Shown: positions 42,305 to 51,138, counted from the first letter of the stretch. The stretch is 64,000 nucleotides of DNA from Mediterranea massiliensis (GCF_900128475.1 NZ_LT635839.1:786807-850806), one strand, 5' to 3'. The notes: generated from the sequence alone by a model not told the origin. Program-made: numbers and translations.

Positions 42305-43150
42305 ATGATGTTTTCATTATTGAGTGCCGCGTCTGTCATCAACGTGGAGAATTTGCTGGACCGCCTGCTGAACTATGGCATCGAGCTGGGCAAGAGCCTG
42401 CTGGCTGCTTTGGTCATCTATATCATCGGTCGCTTTATCATTAAGTACATCATGCGTTTCGTCACTTCTGTGATGGTGAAGCGCAAGATGGAAATCAGTG
42501 TGCAGACTTTCCTGCGCAGTCTGCTGAAGATTGTCTTGAACCTGATATTGGCTTTTGCCATCATCAGCAAGCTGGGTGTCGAGACCACCAGCTTCGCCGC
42601 CCTGCTGGCCTCTGCGGGTGTTGCCATCGGTATGGCCCTGTCGGGCAACCTGTCCAACTTTGCGGGCGGACTGATCATCCTCGTCTTCAAGCCTTTCAAG
42701 GTGGGCGACTACATCGAGGCGATTGGCGAAAGCGGTACGGTGAAGGAAATCCAGATTTTCCATACACTGATTGCTACGGTAGACAACAAGATGATTTATA
42801 TCCCCAACGGCTCGCTCAGCAGCAATGCCGTAGTCAACTATAGCAAGCAGGAAACGCGACGCATTGACTGGACTTTCGGTGTGGAGTATGGTGAAGACGT
42901 GCAGAAGGTGCGTGCCGTCCTTCGCCGCATTATCGACGCTGATGCTCGCATCTTGCGTACACCCGAACCGATGATTGTCCTGAAGTCTCTGAGCGCAAGC
43001 AGTGTGGACATTACGGTGCGTGTCTGGACAAAGAATGAGGATTATTGGAATGTGATGTTCGAAGTGAACGAACTCGTTTACGACACCTTCAACAAGGAAG
43101 GCATCGGCTTCCCCTTCCCGCAGCTCACGGTACATCAGGCCAAGGATTGA
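42305..43150 (+). CDS. Small-conductance mechanosensitive channel (MscS family)
   Basis: This 281-residue inner-membrane channel protects against hypo-osmotic shock. Three membrane helices (LLAALVIYIIGRFIIKYI, FLRSLLKIVLNLILAFAII, and the pore helix FAALLASAGVAIGMALSGNL) are followed by the beta domain (GLIILVFKPFKVGDYIEAIG, MIYIPNGSLSSNAVVNYSK) and a short C-terminal domain. Length fits E. coli MscS (286). Start 42305 (ATG) is preferred; ATG 42308 is adjacent, and the longer frame would need a TTG at 42275. Confidence 0.93.
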   Translation: MMFSLLSAASVINVENLLDRLLNYGIELGKSLLAALVIYIIGRFIIKYIMRFVTSVMVKRKMEISVQTFLRSLLKIVLNLILAFAIISKLGVETTSFAALLASAGVAIGMALSGNLSNFAGGLIILVFKPFKVGDYIEAIGESGTVKEIQIFHTLIATVDNKMIYIPNGSLSSNAVVNYSKQETRRIDWTFGVEYGEDVQKVRAVLRRIIDADARILRTPEPMIVLKSLSASSVDITVRVWTKNEDYWNVMFEVNELVYDTFNKEGIGFPFPQLTVHQAKD

Positions 43151-43245
43151 GGCGGCCTATATCGCATCTGTGTTTGGGGCGCGGAGCGTTCGGATGGCAA
43201 AGGGCTGTCCGCATGCTTCGCGCCTGCCTGTTCCTTGCGCCAGAC

Positions 43246-43302
43246 AAAGCAGTGCTTTCTCAGGCACAAAGCGGTACTTTGATGCTCGGAAAACGATGCT
43301 TT
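43246..43302. repeat. 22-bp-phased palindrome array C (3 units)
   Basis: Units lie at 43246-43258 (AAAGCAGTGCTTT), 43268-43280 (AAAGCGGTACTTT) and 43290-43302 (AAAACGATGCTTT). Spacers are CTCAGGCAC and GATGCTCGG, 9 bp each. The 22-bp period is exact. The array lies in the 261-bp gap between the MscS gene and folP, ending 73 bp before the folP -7 box. Confidence 0.88.
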
Positions 43303-43374
43303 GTTTTTTAGGAGACAAGGAGGCGAAAACTGAAAATAATGCGAGGATTGTGCGGCTGTGCCTGTGTTTTTGTT

Positions 43375-43382
43375 TACATTTG
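43375..43382 (+). promoter_or_regulatory. -7 box for folP-cdaA
   Basis: TACATTTG matches TAnnTTTG, 29 bp before the folP ATG at 43412, and excludes the earlier ATG at 43358 as a likely start. Confidence 0.55.
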
Positions 43383-43411
43383 CAGGGATTAATTGTAGAA
43401 AGACGATTTCC

Positions 43412-44263
43412 ATGAACCAGGAATATACGAAATACTTGAATGTCAACGGCCGGTTGCTCGACCTTTCGACGCCGTGCGTAATGGGCATTCTGAACGTGAC
43501 GCCCGACTCCTTCTATAGCGGGAGCCGCATGCAGACGGAGGAAGAAATCGAAGCCCGCGTGCGGCAGATTGTGGACGAGGGGGCGGCCATCATCGATGTG
43601 GGAGCCTATTCTTCGCGCCCCAATGCCGAACACGTGTCGGCTGAGGAAGAGATGAAGCGTCTGCGCATGGGCTTGGAGGTGCTGCGGCGCACGGCTCCCG
43701 AGGCGGTGGTGTCGGTCGACACCTTTCGGGCGGACGTGGCGCGGATGTGTGTGGGGGAGTATGGCGTGGCCATCATCAACGACATTGCGGCGGGTGAAAT
43801 GGATGCCGACATGTTCAGCACGGTGGCCGAACTGAATGTGCCCTACGTCATGATGCATATGCAGGGAACGCCTCAAAACATGCAGCAGCATCCGCACTAC
43901 GACAACCTGCTGCGCGAGGTCTTCCTCTATTTCGCCCGCAAGGTACAGCAGCTTCGCGACCTGGGTGTGAAGGACATCGTACTCGACCCCGGCTTCGGCT
44001 TCGGCAAGACGTTGGAGCACAATTATCAGCTGATGGCCCATCTGGAGGAATTCCGACTCTTCGAGCTGCCGTTGCTGGTAGGCGTGTCGCGCAAGTCGAT
44101 GATTTATCGCCTGCTGGACACGACACCCCAAGAGGCTTTGAACGGCACGACCGTGCTCCATACGCTGGCCCTGATGAAGGGAGCTGACATCCTGCGGGTG
44201 CACGACGTCCGTCCGGCCGTCGAGGCAGTGAAGATTGTCGGAGCGATGAAGGCGAACGAGTAG
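43412..44263 (+). CDS. folP: Dihydropteroate synthase
   Basis: This is a 283-residue TIM-barrel enzyme that joins p-aminobenzoate to dihydropterin pyrophosphate in folate synthesis; it is the sulfonamide target. It has both family signatures: CVMGILNVTPDSFYSGSR and DEGAAIIDVGAYSSRP, plus INDIAAGEMD, YVMMHMQGTPQNMQ and DPGFGFGKTLEHNY. Start 43412 (MNQEYTKYLNV) was chosen from the promoter box and family length. The diadenylate cyclase gene follows after 35 bp, so they are probably co-transcribed. Confidence 0.96.
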   Translation: MNQEYTKYLNVNGRLLDLSTPCVMGILNVTPDSFYSGSRMQTEEEIEARVRQIVDEGAAIIDVGAYSSRPNAEHVSAEEEMKRLRMGLEVLRRTAPEAVVSVDTFRADVARMCVGEYGVAIINDIAAGEMDADMFSTVAELNVPYVMMHMQGTPQNMQQHPHYDNLLREVFLYFARKVQQLRDLGVKDIVLDPGFGFGKTLEHNYQLMAHLEEFRLFELPLLVGVSRKSMIYRLLDTTPQEALNGTTVLHTLALMKGADILRVHDVRPAVEAVKIVGAMKANE

Positions 44264-44298
44264 CGGTTAGTATTTTTATCATATAATATAGTAGTATC

Positions 44299-45063
44299 GT
44301 GTTTTTCGATTTTGGTATAAAAGACTTTATAGACATCTTGTCGGTGGCGTTCCTGCTGTACTATACCTACAAGCTGATGAAGGCATCGGGCTCCATCCAT
44401 ATCTTTACGGGTATCTTGGTGTTCATCCTCATTTGGCTGGTGGTGTCGCAGGTACTCGAGATGAAGCTACTCGGCTCCATCTTCGACAAGCTGGTCAGTG
44501 TGGGCGTGCTGGCGCTGATTGTCCTTTTTCAGGAGGAAATCAGACGCTTCCTGGTGACGCTCGGATCGCATCAGCATGCCAGTGCGCTGGTGCGCTTCTT
44601 TACCGGCAACAAGAAGGACGGGCTGGAGCATGACGACATCATGCCCATCGTCATGGCCTGTATCAGCATGGGCAAGCAGAAGGTGGGAGCCTTGATTGTG
44701 GTGGAGCACAACATGCCGCTGGACGACGTGGTGCGTACGGGCGACGTGATAGACGCCAACATCAACCAGCGGCTCATCGAGAACATCTTCTTCAAGAACA
44801 GCCCCCTGCACGACGGTGCCATGGTCATCAGCAAGCACCGCATCAAGGCGGCGGGTTGCATTCTGCCCGTCTCTCACAATCTGGACATCCCCAAGGAACT
44901 GGGCTTGCGCCATCGGGCGGCCATGGGCATCTCGCAGGTTTCAGACGCTCATGCCATCATCGTGTCCGAAGAGACGGGTGCCATCTCCGTGGCCTACAAA
45001 GGGCAGTTCCACCTGCGTCTAAATGCCGAAGAGCTGGAGCGGCTGCTGACCAACGAAGGGTAG
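44299..45063 (+). CDS. cdaA: Diadenylate cyclase (c-di-AMP synthase), CdaA type
   Basis: This is a 254-residue membrane-bound enzyme that makes c-di-AMP from two ATP. Three N-terminal hydrophobic segments (DILSVAFLLYYTYKLM, ILVFILIWLVVSQVLE, LVSVGVLALIVLF) precede a DAC domain with the catalytic motifs LHDGAMVI and LGLRHRAAMGIS (DGA and RHR). The start is GTG at 44299; no ATG lies near it in frame. It is placed behind folP instead of beside cdaR-glmM as in Firmicutes. c-di-AMP usually controls potassium and osmolyte balance and cell-wall integrity. Confidence 0.95.
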   Translation: MFFDFGIKDFIDILSVAFLLYYTYKLMKASGSIHIFTGILVFILIWLVVSQVLEMKLLGSIFDKLVSVGVLALIVLFQEEIRRFLVTLGSHQHASALVRFFTGNKKDGLEHDDIMPIVMACISMGKQKVGALIVVEHNMPLDDVVRTGDVIDANINQRLIENIFFKNSPLHDGAMVISKHRIKAAGCILPVSHNLDIPKELGLRHRAAMGISQVSDAHAIIVSEETGAISVAYKGQFHLRLNAEELERLLTNEG

Positions 45064-45121
45064 ACGGAAGTTACATTGGTTAGAAAGAACATGAACAATA
45101 TATTCTAATATCATCAGAAAA

Positions 45122-46648
45122 ATGGACAGAAGAAAATTCCTACAGACAGGCAGCCTGGCTGCCTTGGGTGCATTGACCCTGCCTTCGCTGGCCATGTCGT
45201 CGGGCAAACTGAATCCGGCCGGCAAGCAGTCGGCTACGGAAGCAGCCATGGCCCATTTCGGCGTAACCGAAGCCGACTTGAAGAAAGTGATGCAGGCGGC
45301 GCTGGAAAAGGGAGGCGACTATGTAGACCTTTATTTCGAACATACATTCAACAATAGTGTCACGCTGATGGACGGTAAGGTGAACAATTGCAGTGCCAAC
45401 ATCGACTTCGGTATGGGCGTGCGTGTCCTGTCGGGCGACCAGACGGGGTATGCCTATGTCGAGGGTGTTACGCTCGACGAAATGCTGCGTGCCGCCCGCA
45501 CGGCTGCCCGCATCGCTTCGTCGGGCAAGTCGACCCGCGTGGCCGCTCTGACGGAAAAGACATTGCCCAAGAGCCGATATGCCGTTGTAGAGTCGCTGGA
45601 GGATGTCAGCGTGAAGGAGAAAATCCCTTATCTGGAGAAGCTGAACGAAAAAATCTTCTCGCTGGACAAGCGGGTAATGAAGGTGCAGGCCGTCTTGTCG
45701 GACAGCACCTCGCATGTGCTCTTCTGCAACTCCGAAGGCACCAGCTATTACGACTATCGCCCGATGGTGAACTTTATAGCCGTCTGCATCATGCAGGACA
45801 AGGGACGGGTGGAGAACTATGTGGCTTCCCGCTCCTATCGCAAGGGCTTTGAGTTCCTGACCGACGACATTGTCGACATGCTGGCGCGCGAAGCCGTGGA
45901 AAAGACTTCGCTGCTCTTCCAGGCTGTCAAGCCGAAGGGAGGCGAAATGCCGGTCGTAATGGGTGCCGGCGGTTCGGGCATCTTGTTGCACGAGGCCATC
46001 GGGCATGCGTTCGAAGCCGACTTCAACCGCAAGCGCACGTCCATCTTCTGCGACATGCTGGGGAAGAAGGTGTGCAACGAACACATCCAGGTGGTAGACG
46101 ACGGTACCATCCCCTTCAACCGCGGCTCGGTCAACTTCGACGACGAAGGAGTGGAAGGACAGAAGACGTATCTGGTAAAGGACGGCATTTTGACGAGCTA
46201 CATCCACGACCGCATCAGCGCCCGCCACTACGGCCTGCAACCCACGGGCAACGGACGGCGCGACACCTTCCGCAACATGCCCATCCCTCGTATGCGTGCC
46301 ACCTATATGGAGGCAGGCAACCTGAAGGAAGAAGACATCATCTCTTCGGTCAAGCAGGGTATCTATGTGGACAGCTTTACCAACGGCCAGGTGCAGATCG
46401 GTGCGGGCGACTTTACATTTTTCGTGAAGTCGGGCTATCTCATCGAGGACGGCAAGCTGACGCAACCCATCAAGGACATCAATATCATTGGCAACGGTCC
46501 GAAGGCTTTGGCTGACATCACGATGGTGGCCGACAACGCGAAGATAGACAACAGCACGTGGACGTGTGGCAAGGACGGACAGTCTTGCCCTGTGACGTGT
46601 GGCATGCCTTCGGCACTGGTCAGCAAGCTGACAGTGGGAGGAGAGTAA
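45122..46648 (+). CDS. tldD: TldD-family metalloprotease with Tat-type signal
   Basis: This is a 508-residue TldD homologue. The zinc site HEAIGHAFEAD (HExxxH) lies near residue 290. The first 25 residues, MDRRKFLQTGSLAALGALTL, form a twin-arginine signal that E. coli TldD does not have, suggesting export in folded form. TldD/TldE complexes degrade unfolded peptides and mature microcins in enterobacteria. The tldE partner follows after 25 bp but lacks a signal. Function in Bacteroidales is not established. Confidence 0.92.
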   Translation: MDRRKFLQTGSLAALGALTLPSLAMSSGKLNPAGKQSATEAAMAHFGVTEADLKKVMQAALEKGGDYVDLYFEHTFNNSVTLMDGKVNNCSANIDFGMGVRVLSGDQTGYAYVEGVTLDEMLRAARTAARIASSGKSTRVAALTEKTLPKSRYAVVESLEDVSVKEKIPYLEKLNEKIFSLDKRVMKVQAVLSDSTSHVLFCNSEGTSYYDYRPMVNFIAVCIMQDKGRVENYVASRSYRKGFEFLTDDIVDMLAREAVEKTSLLFQAVKPKGGEMPVVMGAGGSGILLHEAIGHAFEADFNRKRTSIFCDMLGKKVCNEHIQVVDDGTIPFNRGSVNFDDEGVEGQKTYLVKDGILTSYIHDRISARHYGLQPTGNGRRDTFRNMPIPRMRATYMEAGNLKEEDIISSVKQGIYVDSFTNGQVQIGAGDFTFFVKSGYLIEDGKLTQPIKDINIIGNGPKALADITMVADNAKIDNSTWTCGKDGQSCPVTCGMPSALVSKLTVGGE

Positions 46649-46673
46649 AAACGATTAAAGAGAAAGTACGACT

Positions 46674-47993
46674 ATGATAACAGACAATAATAAGAAACTG
46701 GCACAATGGGCGTTGGATTTTGCTCTGAAGAATGGTTGCCAGGCAGCCAAGCTGGTGTTGTATGCCAACTCCAATACGTCGTTCGATCTGCGCAATGCAC
46801 AGATGGACAAGCTGCAGCAGGCTTCGGAAAGCGGGCTGACCATCAATCTTTATGTAGACGGGCGTTACGGCAGCTATTCGACCAACCGTCTGGACAAGAA
46901 AGAGCTCGAAACTTTCATCCGTAACGGCATTGAGTCGACCCGCTATCTGGCGGTAGACGAGGCACGTGTCTTGCCCGACCCTTCACGTTACTATAAAGGA
47001 GGCAAGCCCGACTTGCAACTGTTCGATGAGAAGGGACGGAAGGTAGGTCCCGACGACAAGGTGGCAATTGCCCGTGCGGCAGCCGAGGAGGTGATGGGCA
47101 AGGACGAACGCATCATCTCGGTCGACACGTCTTTCAGTGATGGCGAGAGTGCCTCTTATCGCTTGACGAGCAATGGTTTCGAAGGGGAGGAACGCTCTAC
47201 CTGGTATTCTGTCTCGGCCAGTGTATCCATCAAAGGAGAGGGCGAGGCGCGTCCTTCGGATATGTGGTATGACTCCGCTCTGTTTTATGACAAGCTGCAG
47301 AAAACGGGTGTCGGGCAAAAGGCTTTGGAACGCGTTCTTCGAAAGCTGGGACAGAGAAAAGCTGCTTCGGGCAAGTATACGTTAATTGTCGATTCGCTGA
47401 ACTCCAGCCGTCTGCTCAGCCCTCTGCTCAGTGCCTTGTATGGTTTGTCTCTCCAGCAGCACAATTCTTTCCTGCTCGACAAGTTGAATACGAAGGTCGG
47501 GGCCGATTGTCTGACACTGACGGACGAACCCCATCTGATAGGTGCCAATGGTGCCGGGTATTTTGATGCGGAGGGAGTGGCTACCGAACGTCGTCCCATC
47601 TTCGATCAAGGCATTCTGAAGACTTATTTTATTGATACTTACAATTCGAAAAAAATGGGAGTGCCGCCTACCATCAGTTCACCGTCTGTATTGGTTATGG
47701 CGCCGGGTGAAAAGAGTTTGGATGAACTGTTGGCCGGTGTCGGGAAGGGCATTCTGGTAACGGGCTTCAATGGAGGAAACTGTAATAGTACGACGGGTGA
47801 CTTCTCGTATGGCATTGAAGGCTTCCTGGTAGAAGACGGACGGATGGTGCAGCCGGTCAACGAAATGAATGTGACGGGCAATATGCTGACCCTGTGGCAG
47901 TCATTGGCGGCCGTGGGGAATGATCCTCGTCTGTCTTCGTCGTGGCGTATTCCTTCGCTGCTGTTTGAAGGTGTGGACTTCAGCGGCTTGTAA
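46674..47993 (+). CDS. tldE: TldE/PmbA-family protein, non-catalytic partner of TldD
   Basis: This is a 439-residue TldD/PmbA-fold protein. It has the family core (DRYGSYSTNRLDKKELETFI reading YGSYSTNRLDKKELE, SDGESASYRLTSNGFEG, FDQGILKTYFIDTYNSKKMG) but no HExxxH motif, as expected for the TldE subunit. The N-terminus (MITDNNKKLAQWALDFALKN) has no export signal, unlike its partner. It ends one base before the convergent acetyltransferase gene, and no terminator hairpin is visible between them. Confidence 0.92.
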   Translation: MITDNNKKLAQWALDFALKNGCQAAKLVLYANSNTSFDLRNAQMDKLQQASESGLTINLYVDGRYGSYSTNRLDKKELETFIRNGIESTRYLAVDEARVLPDPSRYYKGGKPDLQLFDEKGRKVGPDDKVAIARAAAEEVMGKDERIISVDTSFSDGESASYRLTSNGFEGEERSTWYSVSASVSIKGEGEARPSDMWYDSALFYDKLQKTGVGQKALERVLRKLGQRKAASGKYTLIVDSLNSSRLLSPLLSALYGLSLQQHNSFLLDKLNTKVGADCLTLTDEPHLIGANGAGYFDAEGVATERRPIFDQGILKTYFIDTYNSKKMGVPPTISSPSVLVMAPGEKSLDELLAGVGKGILVTGFNGGNCNSTTGDFSYGIEGFLVEDGRMVQPVNEMNVTGNMLTLWQSLAAVGNDPRLSSSWRIPSLLFEGVDFSGL

Positions 47994-47994
47994 T

Positions 47995-49017
47995 TCAGTT
48001 GAGCATCAGGCTCATGTAGGGGTGTTGGGGAACCAGTATCTTTGCGGTGAGCTCTCCGATAGTAAGTGCCAGATGGCTGACAGGCAGCCGTTTGGCACTT
48101 TTCATGCAATGCCCGTTGTTCAGATAGTAGTAACCCGTGTTGGCTTGCAGCTGTTCGTCGGTCAAAACCAGATTCCATTCAGTCTCTGGATAAGCGGCTG
48201 CGTAGAGTTGGAGCATGGCATGGGCGTCAATGATGCGGGCCATACCCAATCTTTCACTCTTTTCTTTTTCCTGGACGGGATGGAGCAGACGGAGGGTGTC
48301 TTGCTGAGTCGTCTGGCAGATACGTTGCAGCAGATTTTGGGCCTCTTGCTCCGAATTGGCCAATAGTTCGCCGATCCACCATTCTCCTTCTTTAGCTGGA
48401 TAAGCGAAGGCCAGGGCAACGGGTTCCTGCTGGAGGGTATGATAAAGGGTATAGATGTGACCACCGCTTAGTTGCAGGTCGGCCAGGATGACTTTAAGGT
48501 CTGCTGCTGTATGTTGAATGCAGCAGGGGCGTTGGTGCATTCTTTGTTCAAAGTAGTCATAGGAAGCGGCCGTCAGCTCATTAGTTACTGTCATTGCATA
48601 CTCTGATGATAGCTCGTAGTCTGCTGTTTGGTGAAAGATTGTTGTTTGATAATGGAAGGCTGTCGTATATCCGCTTTGGGCGTAATAGTCAAACAGCCAT
48701 GGTTCGGCCGGAATGAGTGTGGATAGCAAGATACCTTTCTGATGCATCTTGCCAAAGGACTCGGCCAACAGCTCGCGCATCACCCCTTTATTGCGGAAGT
48801 CCGGATGGGTACAAGCCCCTGAAACATAAGACGTAGCAATCGTTTTACCACAATAGGTCATGGGGTAGGGTAGCATTTGCAAGGCTGCAATGACCAGATC
48901 TCCGCTTTGGATGGCAATATTGACCTCGTTGTTGTATCTCATTTGGAAATACAGGTCGGTAAAGGCTGGACTGTCATGGAAACAGAGTTTCCAAAGTTTT
49001 CTGACTTTTTCTTTCAT
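47995..49017 (-). CDS. GNAT-family N-acetyltransferase
   Basis: This is a 340-residue cytoplasmic protein. The N-terminal half carries the acetyl-CoA motif region SYVSGACTHPDFRNKGVMREL followed by IPAEPWLFDYYAQSGY, a layout seen in Eis-like GNATs with a second, degenerate acetyltransferase half. The substrate is unknown. It lies 15 bp after the DUF2156 gene, which is itself linked to GNAT-fold aminoacyl transfer, so the pair forms a two-gene unit. Confidence 0.82.
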   Translation of the reverse strand: MKEKVRKLWKLCFHDSPAFTDLYFQMRYNNEVNIAIQSGDLVIAALQMLPYPMTYCGKTIATSYVSGACTHPDFRNKGVMRELLAESFGKMHQKGILLSTLIPAEPWLFDYYAQSGYTTAFHYQTTIFHQTADYELSSEYAMTVTNELTAASYDYFEQRMHQRPCCIQHTAADLKVILADLQLSGGHIYTLYHTLQQEPVALAFAYPAKEGEWWIGELLANSEQEAQNLLQRICQTTQQDTLRLLHPVQEKEKSERLGMARIIDAHAMLQLYAAAYPETEWNLVLTDEQLQANTGYYYLNNGHCMKSAKRLPVSHLALTIGELTAKILVPQHPYMSLMLN

Positions 49018-49032
49018 AATGTTTGCGAATAG

Positions 49033-49950
49033 CTACCATTTGATAGGCTCTACAGGTTCATCGCGTAGGCAGGCAACATATTTTTCCAAAATAATGGCAG
49101 GTTGGTAGGATAGCTTTGCCTTACGCAATCCTTCGATGCCCAAGTCTTCCTCCCGATTGATATAGACATATTGTTCGGGAATGTGGTTGGCAAATTCATA
49201 GTTGATCATTGCGTATGCCCCTTCGATGCGTGTGTCGGCCTTTTCTACATGTACACCAAAGGTGTCTTGGTTAATAGGCATGCCGAAGGTAAAGGCGGCG
49301 ATACGTCCATCTACGTGAAGGATACCGCCTGTCAGTCCTAATTCATCGAAGTGGTGCAGTGCGTAGACCAATGCCCGTCGTTCGTTGCCCGTTCCTTCGT
49401 GCTGGTCGCAATGGTTGGCTTTACACCACTCGGCTTCCAGTTCAAGGCATTCTTGAATGCGGTCGGGCGTGATGGGCGTATATTCGTAGTTGGGGTAGGT
49501 ACGCTTAAACTTGTTGACATGATTACGTTTGGGTTGCAGCTTTTTGCCAGCCAAGGTCGCCAGGTCGGTTCGCAGATATAGGTAGTCGGCATAGTCACGG
49601 TCGGCCGTGAACTGAAATCTGCCGGGCATGAACGCTTCCAGTTCGGCACACATATCTGTGCAGATGCCCAATAGGCAGAAAGGAGCACGTTCGTCGTGGG
49701 CGTCCTGTATCATCGCTTCCAAGACTTTGTTCAGGTTGCCTTCTCCGATGGGCATCATATAAACCAGTTCGCCTTCGGCCCAGAACTTCAGTAGCAGGTA
49801 ACCGTCCAATACGGCGAATTGGGTATTGTACAGAAAGCGCCAGCTGCATAGGTTGGAGAACGACAGGTCACAATTACGCCTCTTGCTGTGTAAGGTAAAG
49901 GAGGTGATCAGCGCCTTGTCTTTCAGCTCAATGTCTTTGAATGCTATCAT
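49033..49950 (-). CDS. DUF2156 protein (phosphatidylglycerol lysyltransferase C-terminal-like)
   Basis: This is a 305-residue soluble protein of the DUF2156 family. It matches the catalytic double-GNAT domain of MprF-type aminoacyl-phosphatidylglycerol synthases (NCDLSFSNLCSWRF, YLYLRTDLATLAGKKLQPKRN, FEFANHIPEQYVYINREEDLG reading EFANHIPEQYVYINREEDLG) but lacks their membrane half. It may transfer an amino acid from aminoacyl-tRNA or another donor; the acceptor is unknown. It has a full -33/-7 promoter at 49977-50007, inside the terminator of lrgB. Confidence 0.85.
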   Translation of the reverse strand: MIAFKDIELKDKALITSFTLHSKRRNCDLSFSNLCSWRFLYNTQFAVLDGYLLLKFWAEGELVYMMPIGEGNLNKVLEAMIQDAHDERAPFCLLGICTDMCAELEAFMPGRFQFTADRDYADYLYLRTDLATLAGKKLQPKRNHVNKFKRTYPNYEYTPITPDRIQECLELEAEWCKANHCDQHEGTGNERRALVYALHHFDELGLTGGILHVDGRIAAFTFGMPINQDTFGVHVEKADTRIEGAYAMINYEFANHIPEQYVYINREEDLGIEGLRKAKLSYQPAIILEKYVACLRDEPVEPIKW

Positions 49951-49976
49951 ATCATCGTATTTCCTAATAGAGTGGG

Positions 49977-50007
49977 CAAAGATACAAAAAGATAAGGCAT
50001 AGACAAA
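49977..50007 (-). promoter_or_regulatory. Complete -33/-7 promoter of the DUF2156-GNAT unit
   Basis: On the minus strand, TTTG (50004-50007) and TATCTTTG (49977-49984) are separated by exactly 19 bp, the best promoter match in the window. The -7 box lies 27 bp before the ATG at 49950. The -33 element is part of the left stem of the lrgB terminator. Confidence 0.7.
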
Positions 50008-50039
50008 TGAAATAAGTGGCTTTCAATTTGTCTATGCCT
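49995..50039 (-). terminator. Intrinsic terminator of lrgAB
   Basis: AGGCATAGACAAAT (49995-50008) and ATTTGTCTATGCCT (50026-50039) form a perfect 14-bp stem around 17 bases. On the minus strand it is followed by TATCTTTTTG. It lies 22 bp after the lrgB stop. Confidence 0.8.
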
Positions 50040-50061
50040 AATGGCTTTTGCATGAACATGT

Positions 50062-50757
50062 TTAAAGCAATCCTAATAATCTTAGGATGGTTGGAGTAAA
50101 CAATGCTGTAAATATACCGTTCAGTGTCAGTCCCAAGCTGGCAAAAGCACCATATTTCCTGCTGACGTCCATCGCGGTCGAGGTCCCTACGGCATGAGCA
50201 GCAGTGCCCAGTGACAACCCTTGGGCCATCGGACTGCCGATATGGGTCAGTCGCATGGTCTTGAATCCCAGGATGCCTCCCAGGAGACCTACGCATACGA
50301 CGACGGCTGCTGTCAACGAGGGAATACCACCCAGTGATTGGGTTACTTCCATGGCTATGGGAGTGGTAACCGATTTGGGAGCCAGCGAATAGATGATTTC
50401 GTCGGACGCTCCCATCCACTTGGCTATCAGTACGACAGAAGCGACTCCGACGATGCAGCCGGCCAGCTGGGACAATAGGATGGGGAGCAATTGTTTTTTG
50501 ATGGTTTCCAGTTGGAGGTACAGGGGTACGCCCAAGGCGACTACTGCCGGCTTCAGCCAAAATTCGATGAGGTGTCCTCCTTCATTATAAGTTTCATAGC
50601 TCACTCCAGTCATTTTCAGAAACAGGATAAGCAGAGCGATGGTAAGCAGAATGGGGTTGAGCAACATAATACCCGTCTTTTTCTGCAGGAGCTTGGCCAG
50701 GAAGAATATGCCGAAAGTGATGGCCAGCAGGAAGAATTCGTTTTCTAAGAAGTTCAT
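50062..50757 (-). CDS. lrgB: LrgB-family membrane protein
   Basis: This is a 231-residue protein with about seven membrane segments. The LrgB/CidB core includes SLAPKSVTTPIAMEVTQSLG and GLSLGTAAHAVGTSTAMDV. LrgAB proteins modulate murein hydrolase activity or export small metabolites such as pyruvate in Gram-positive bacteria and glycolate in plants. Its start overlaps the lrgA stop by four bases (ATGA), so translation is coupled. Its terminator overlaps the next promoter. Confidence 0.92.
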   Translation of the reverse strand: MNFLENEFFLLAITFGIFFLAKLLQKKTGIMLLNPILLTIALLILFLKMTGVSYETYNEGGHLIEFWLKPAVVALGVPLYLQLETIKKQLLPILLSQLAGCIVGVASVVLIAKWMGASDEIIYSLAPKSVTTPIAMEVTQSLGGIPSLTAAVVVCVGLLGGILGFKTMRLTHIGSPMAQGLSLGTAAHAVGTSTAMDVSRKYGAFASLGLTLNGIFTALFTPTILRLLGLL

Positions 50758-51092
50758 TTGATTTTACGTGCTAATTGGTGAACCCATCCGGTGACTACAA
50801 TAACCAATAAAGTACTGATGAGCGAAGCGGTGACGATGGGCCAGAATTCAGCCGCTATGACGTCGAAGTACAGCATCAGTGCCACGCCGGGCGGCACGAA
50901 GAAAAAGCCGAGGTTGGCAACCAGGAAGTCGGACATTCCTTGCACCCAGTGCAGTTTGATCCAACCCAATTTCAGAAACAGGGTGAGCAATAGCATGCCG
51001 ATGATGCTCGACGGCAGTTTGATGCCTGTTAGCCAGACAATCAGTTCACCCAAAGCCAGACATCCGAAAAGGATGGCGCATTGACGAATCAT
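50754..51092 (-). CDS. lrgA: LrgA/CidA-family membrane protein
   Basis: This is a 112-residue protein with four membrane helices (ILFGCLALGELIVWLTGI, IIGMLLLTLFLKLGWI, LGFFFVPPGVALMLY, LISTLLVIVVTGWVHQL). LPSSIIGMLLL and NLGFFFVPPGVALM are LrgA signatures. It is a holin-like partner of LrgB. Start 51092 (MIRQCAILFG) fits the family; the open frame to 51263 would cross the promoter. A TACCTTTG -7 box lies at 51139-51146. Confidence 0.9.
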   Translation of the reverse strand: MIRQCAILFGCLALGELIVWLTGIKLPSSIIGMLLLTLFLKLGWIKLHWVQGMSDFLVANLGFFFVPPGVALMLYFDVIAAEFWPIVTASLISTLLVIVVTGWVHQLARKIK

Positions 51093-51138
51093 AATCCTAA
51101 AAACTAAATATCCTAAAATACCTTTTTGAAAACGGGTG

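Noticed and set aside
43170..43415. Small open frame across array C
   Set aside because: It spans the repeats and the folP promoter box and has no protein-like features.
45140..46465. 441-residue open frame on the minus strand opposite tldD
   Set aside because: TldD on the plus strand has the HExxxH site and normal length; the antisense frame shows no domain and follows from codon bias.
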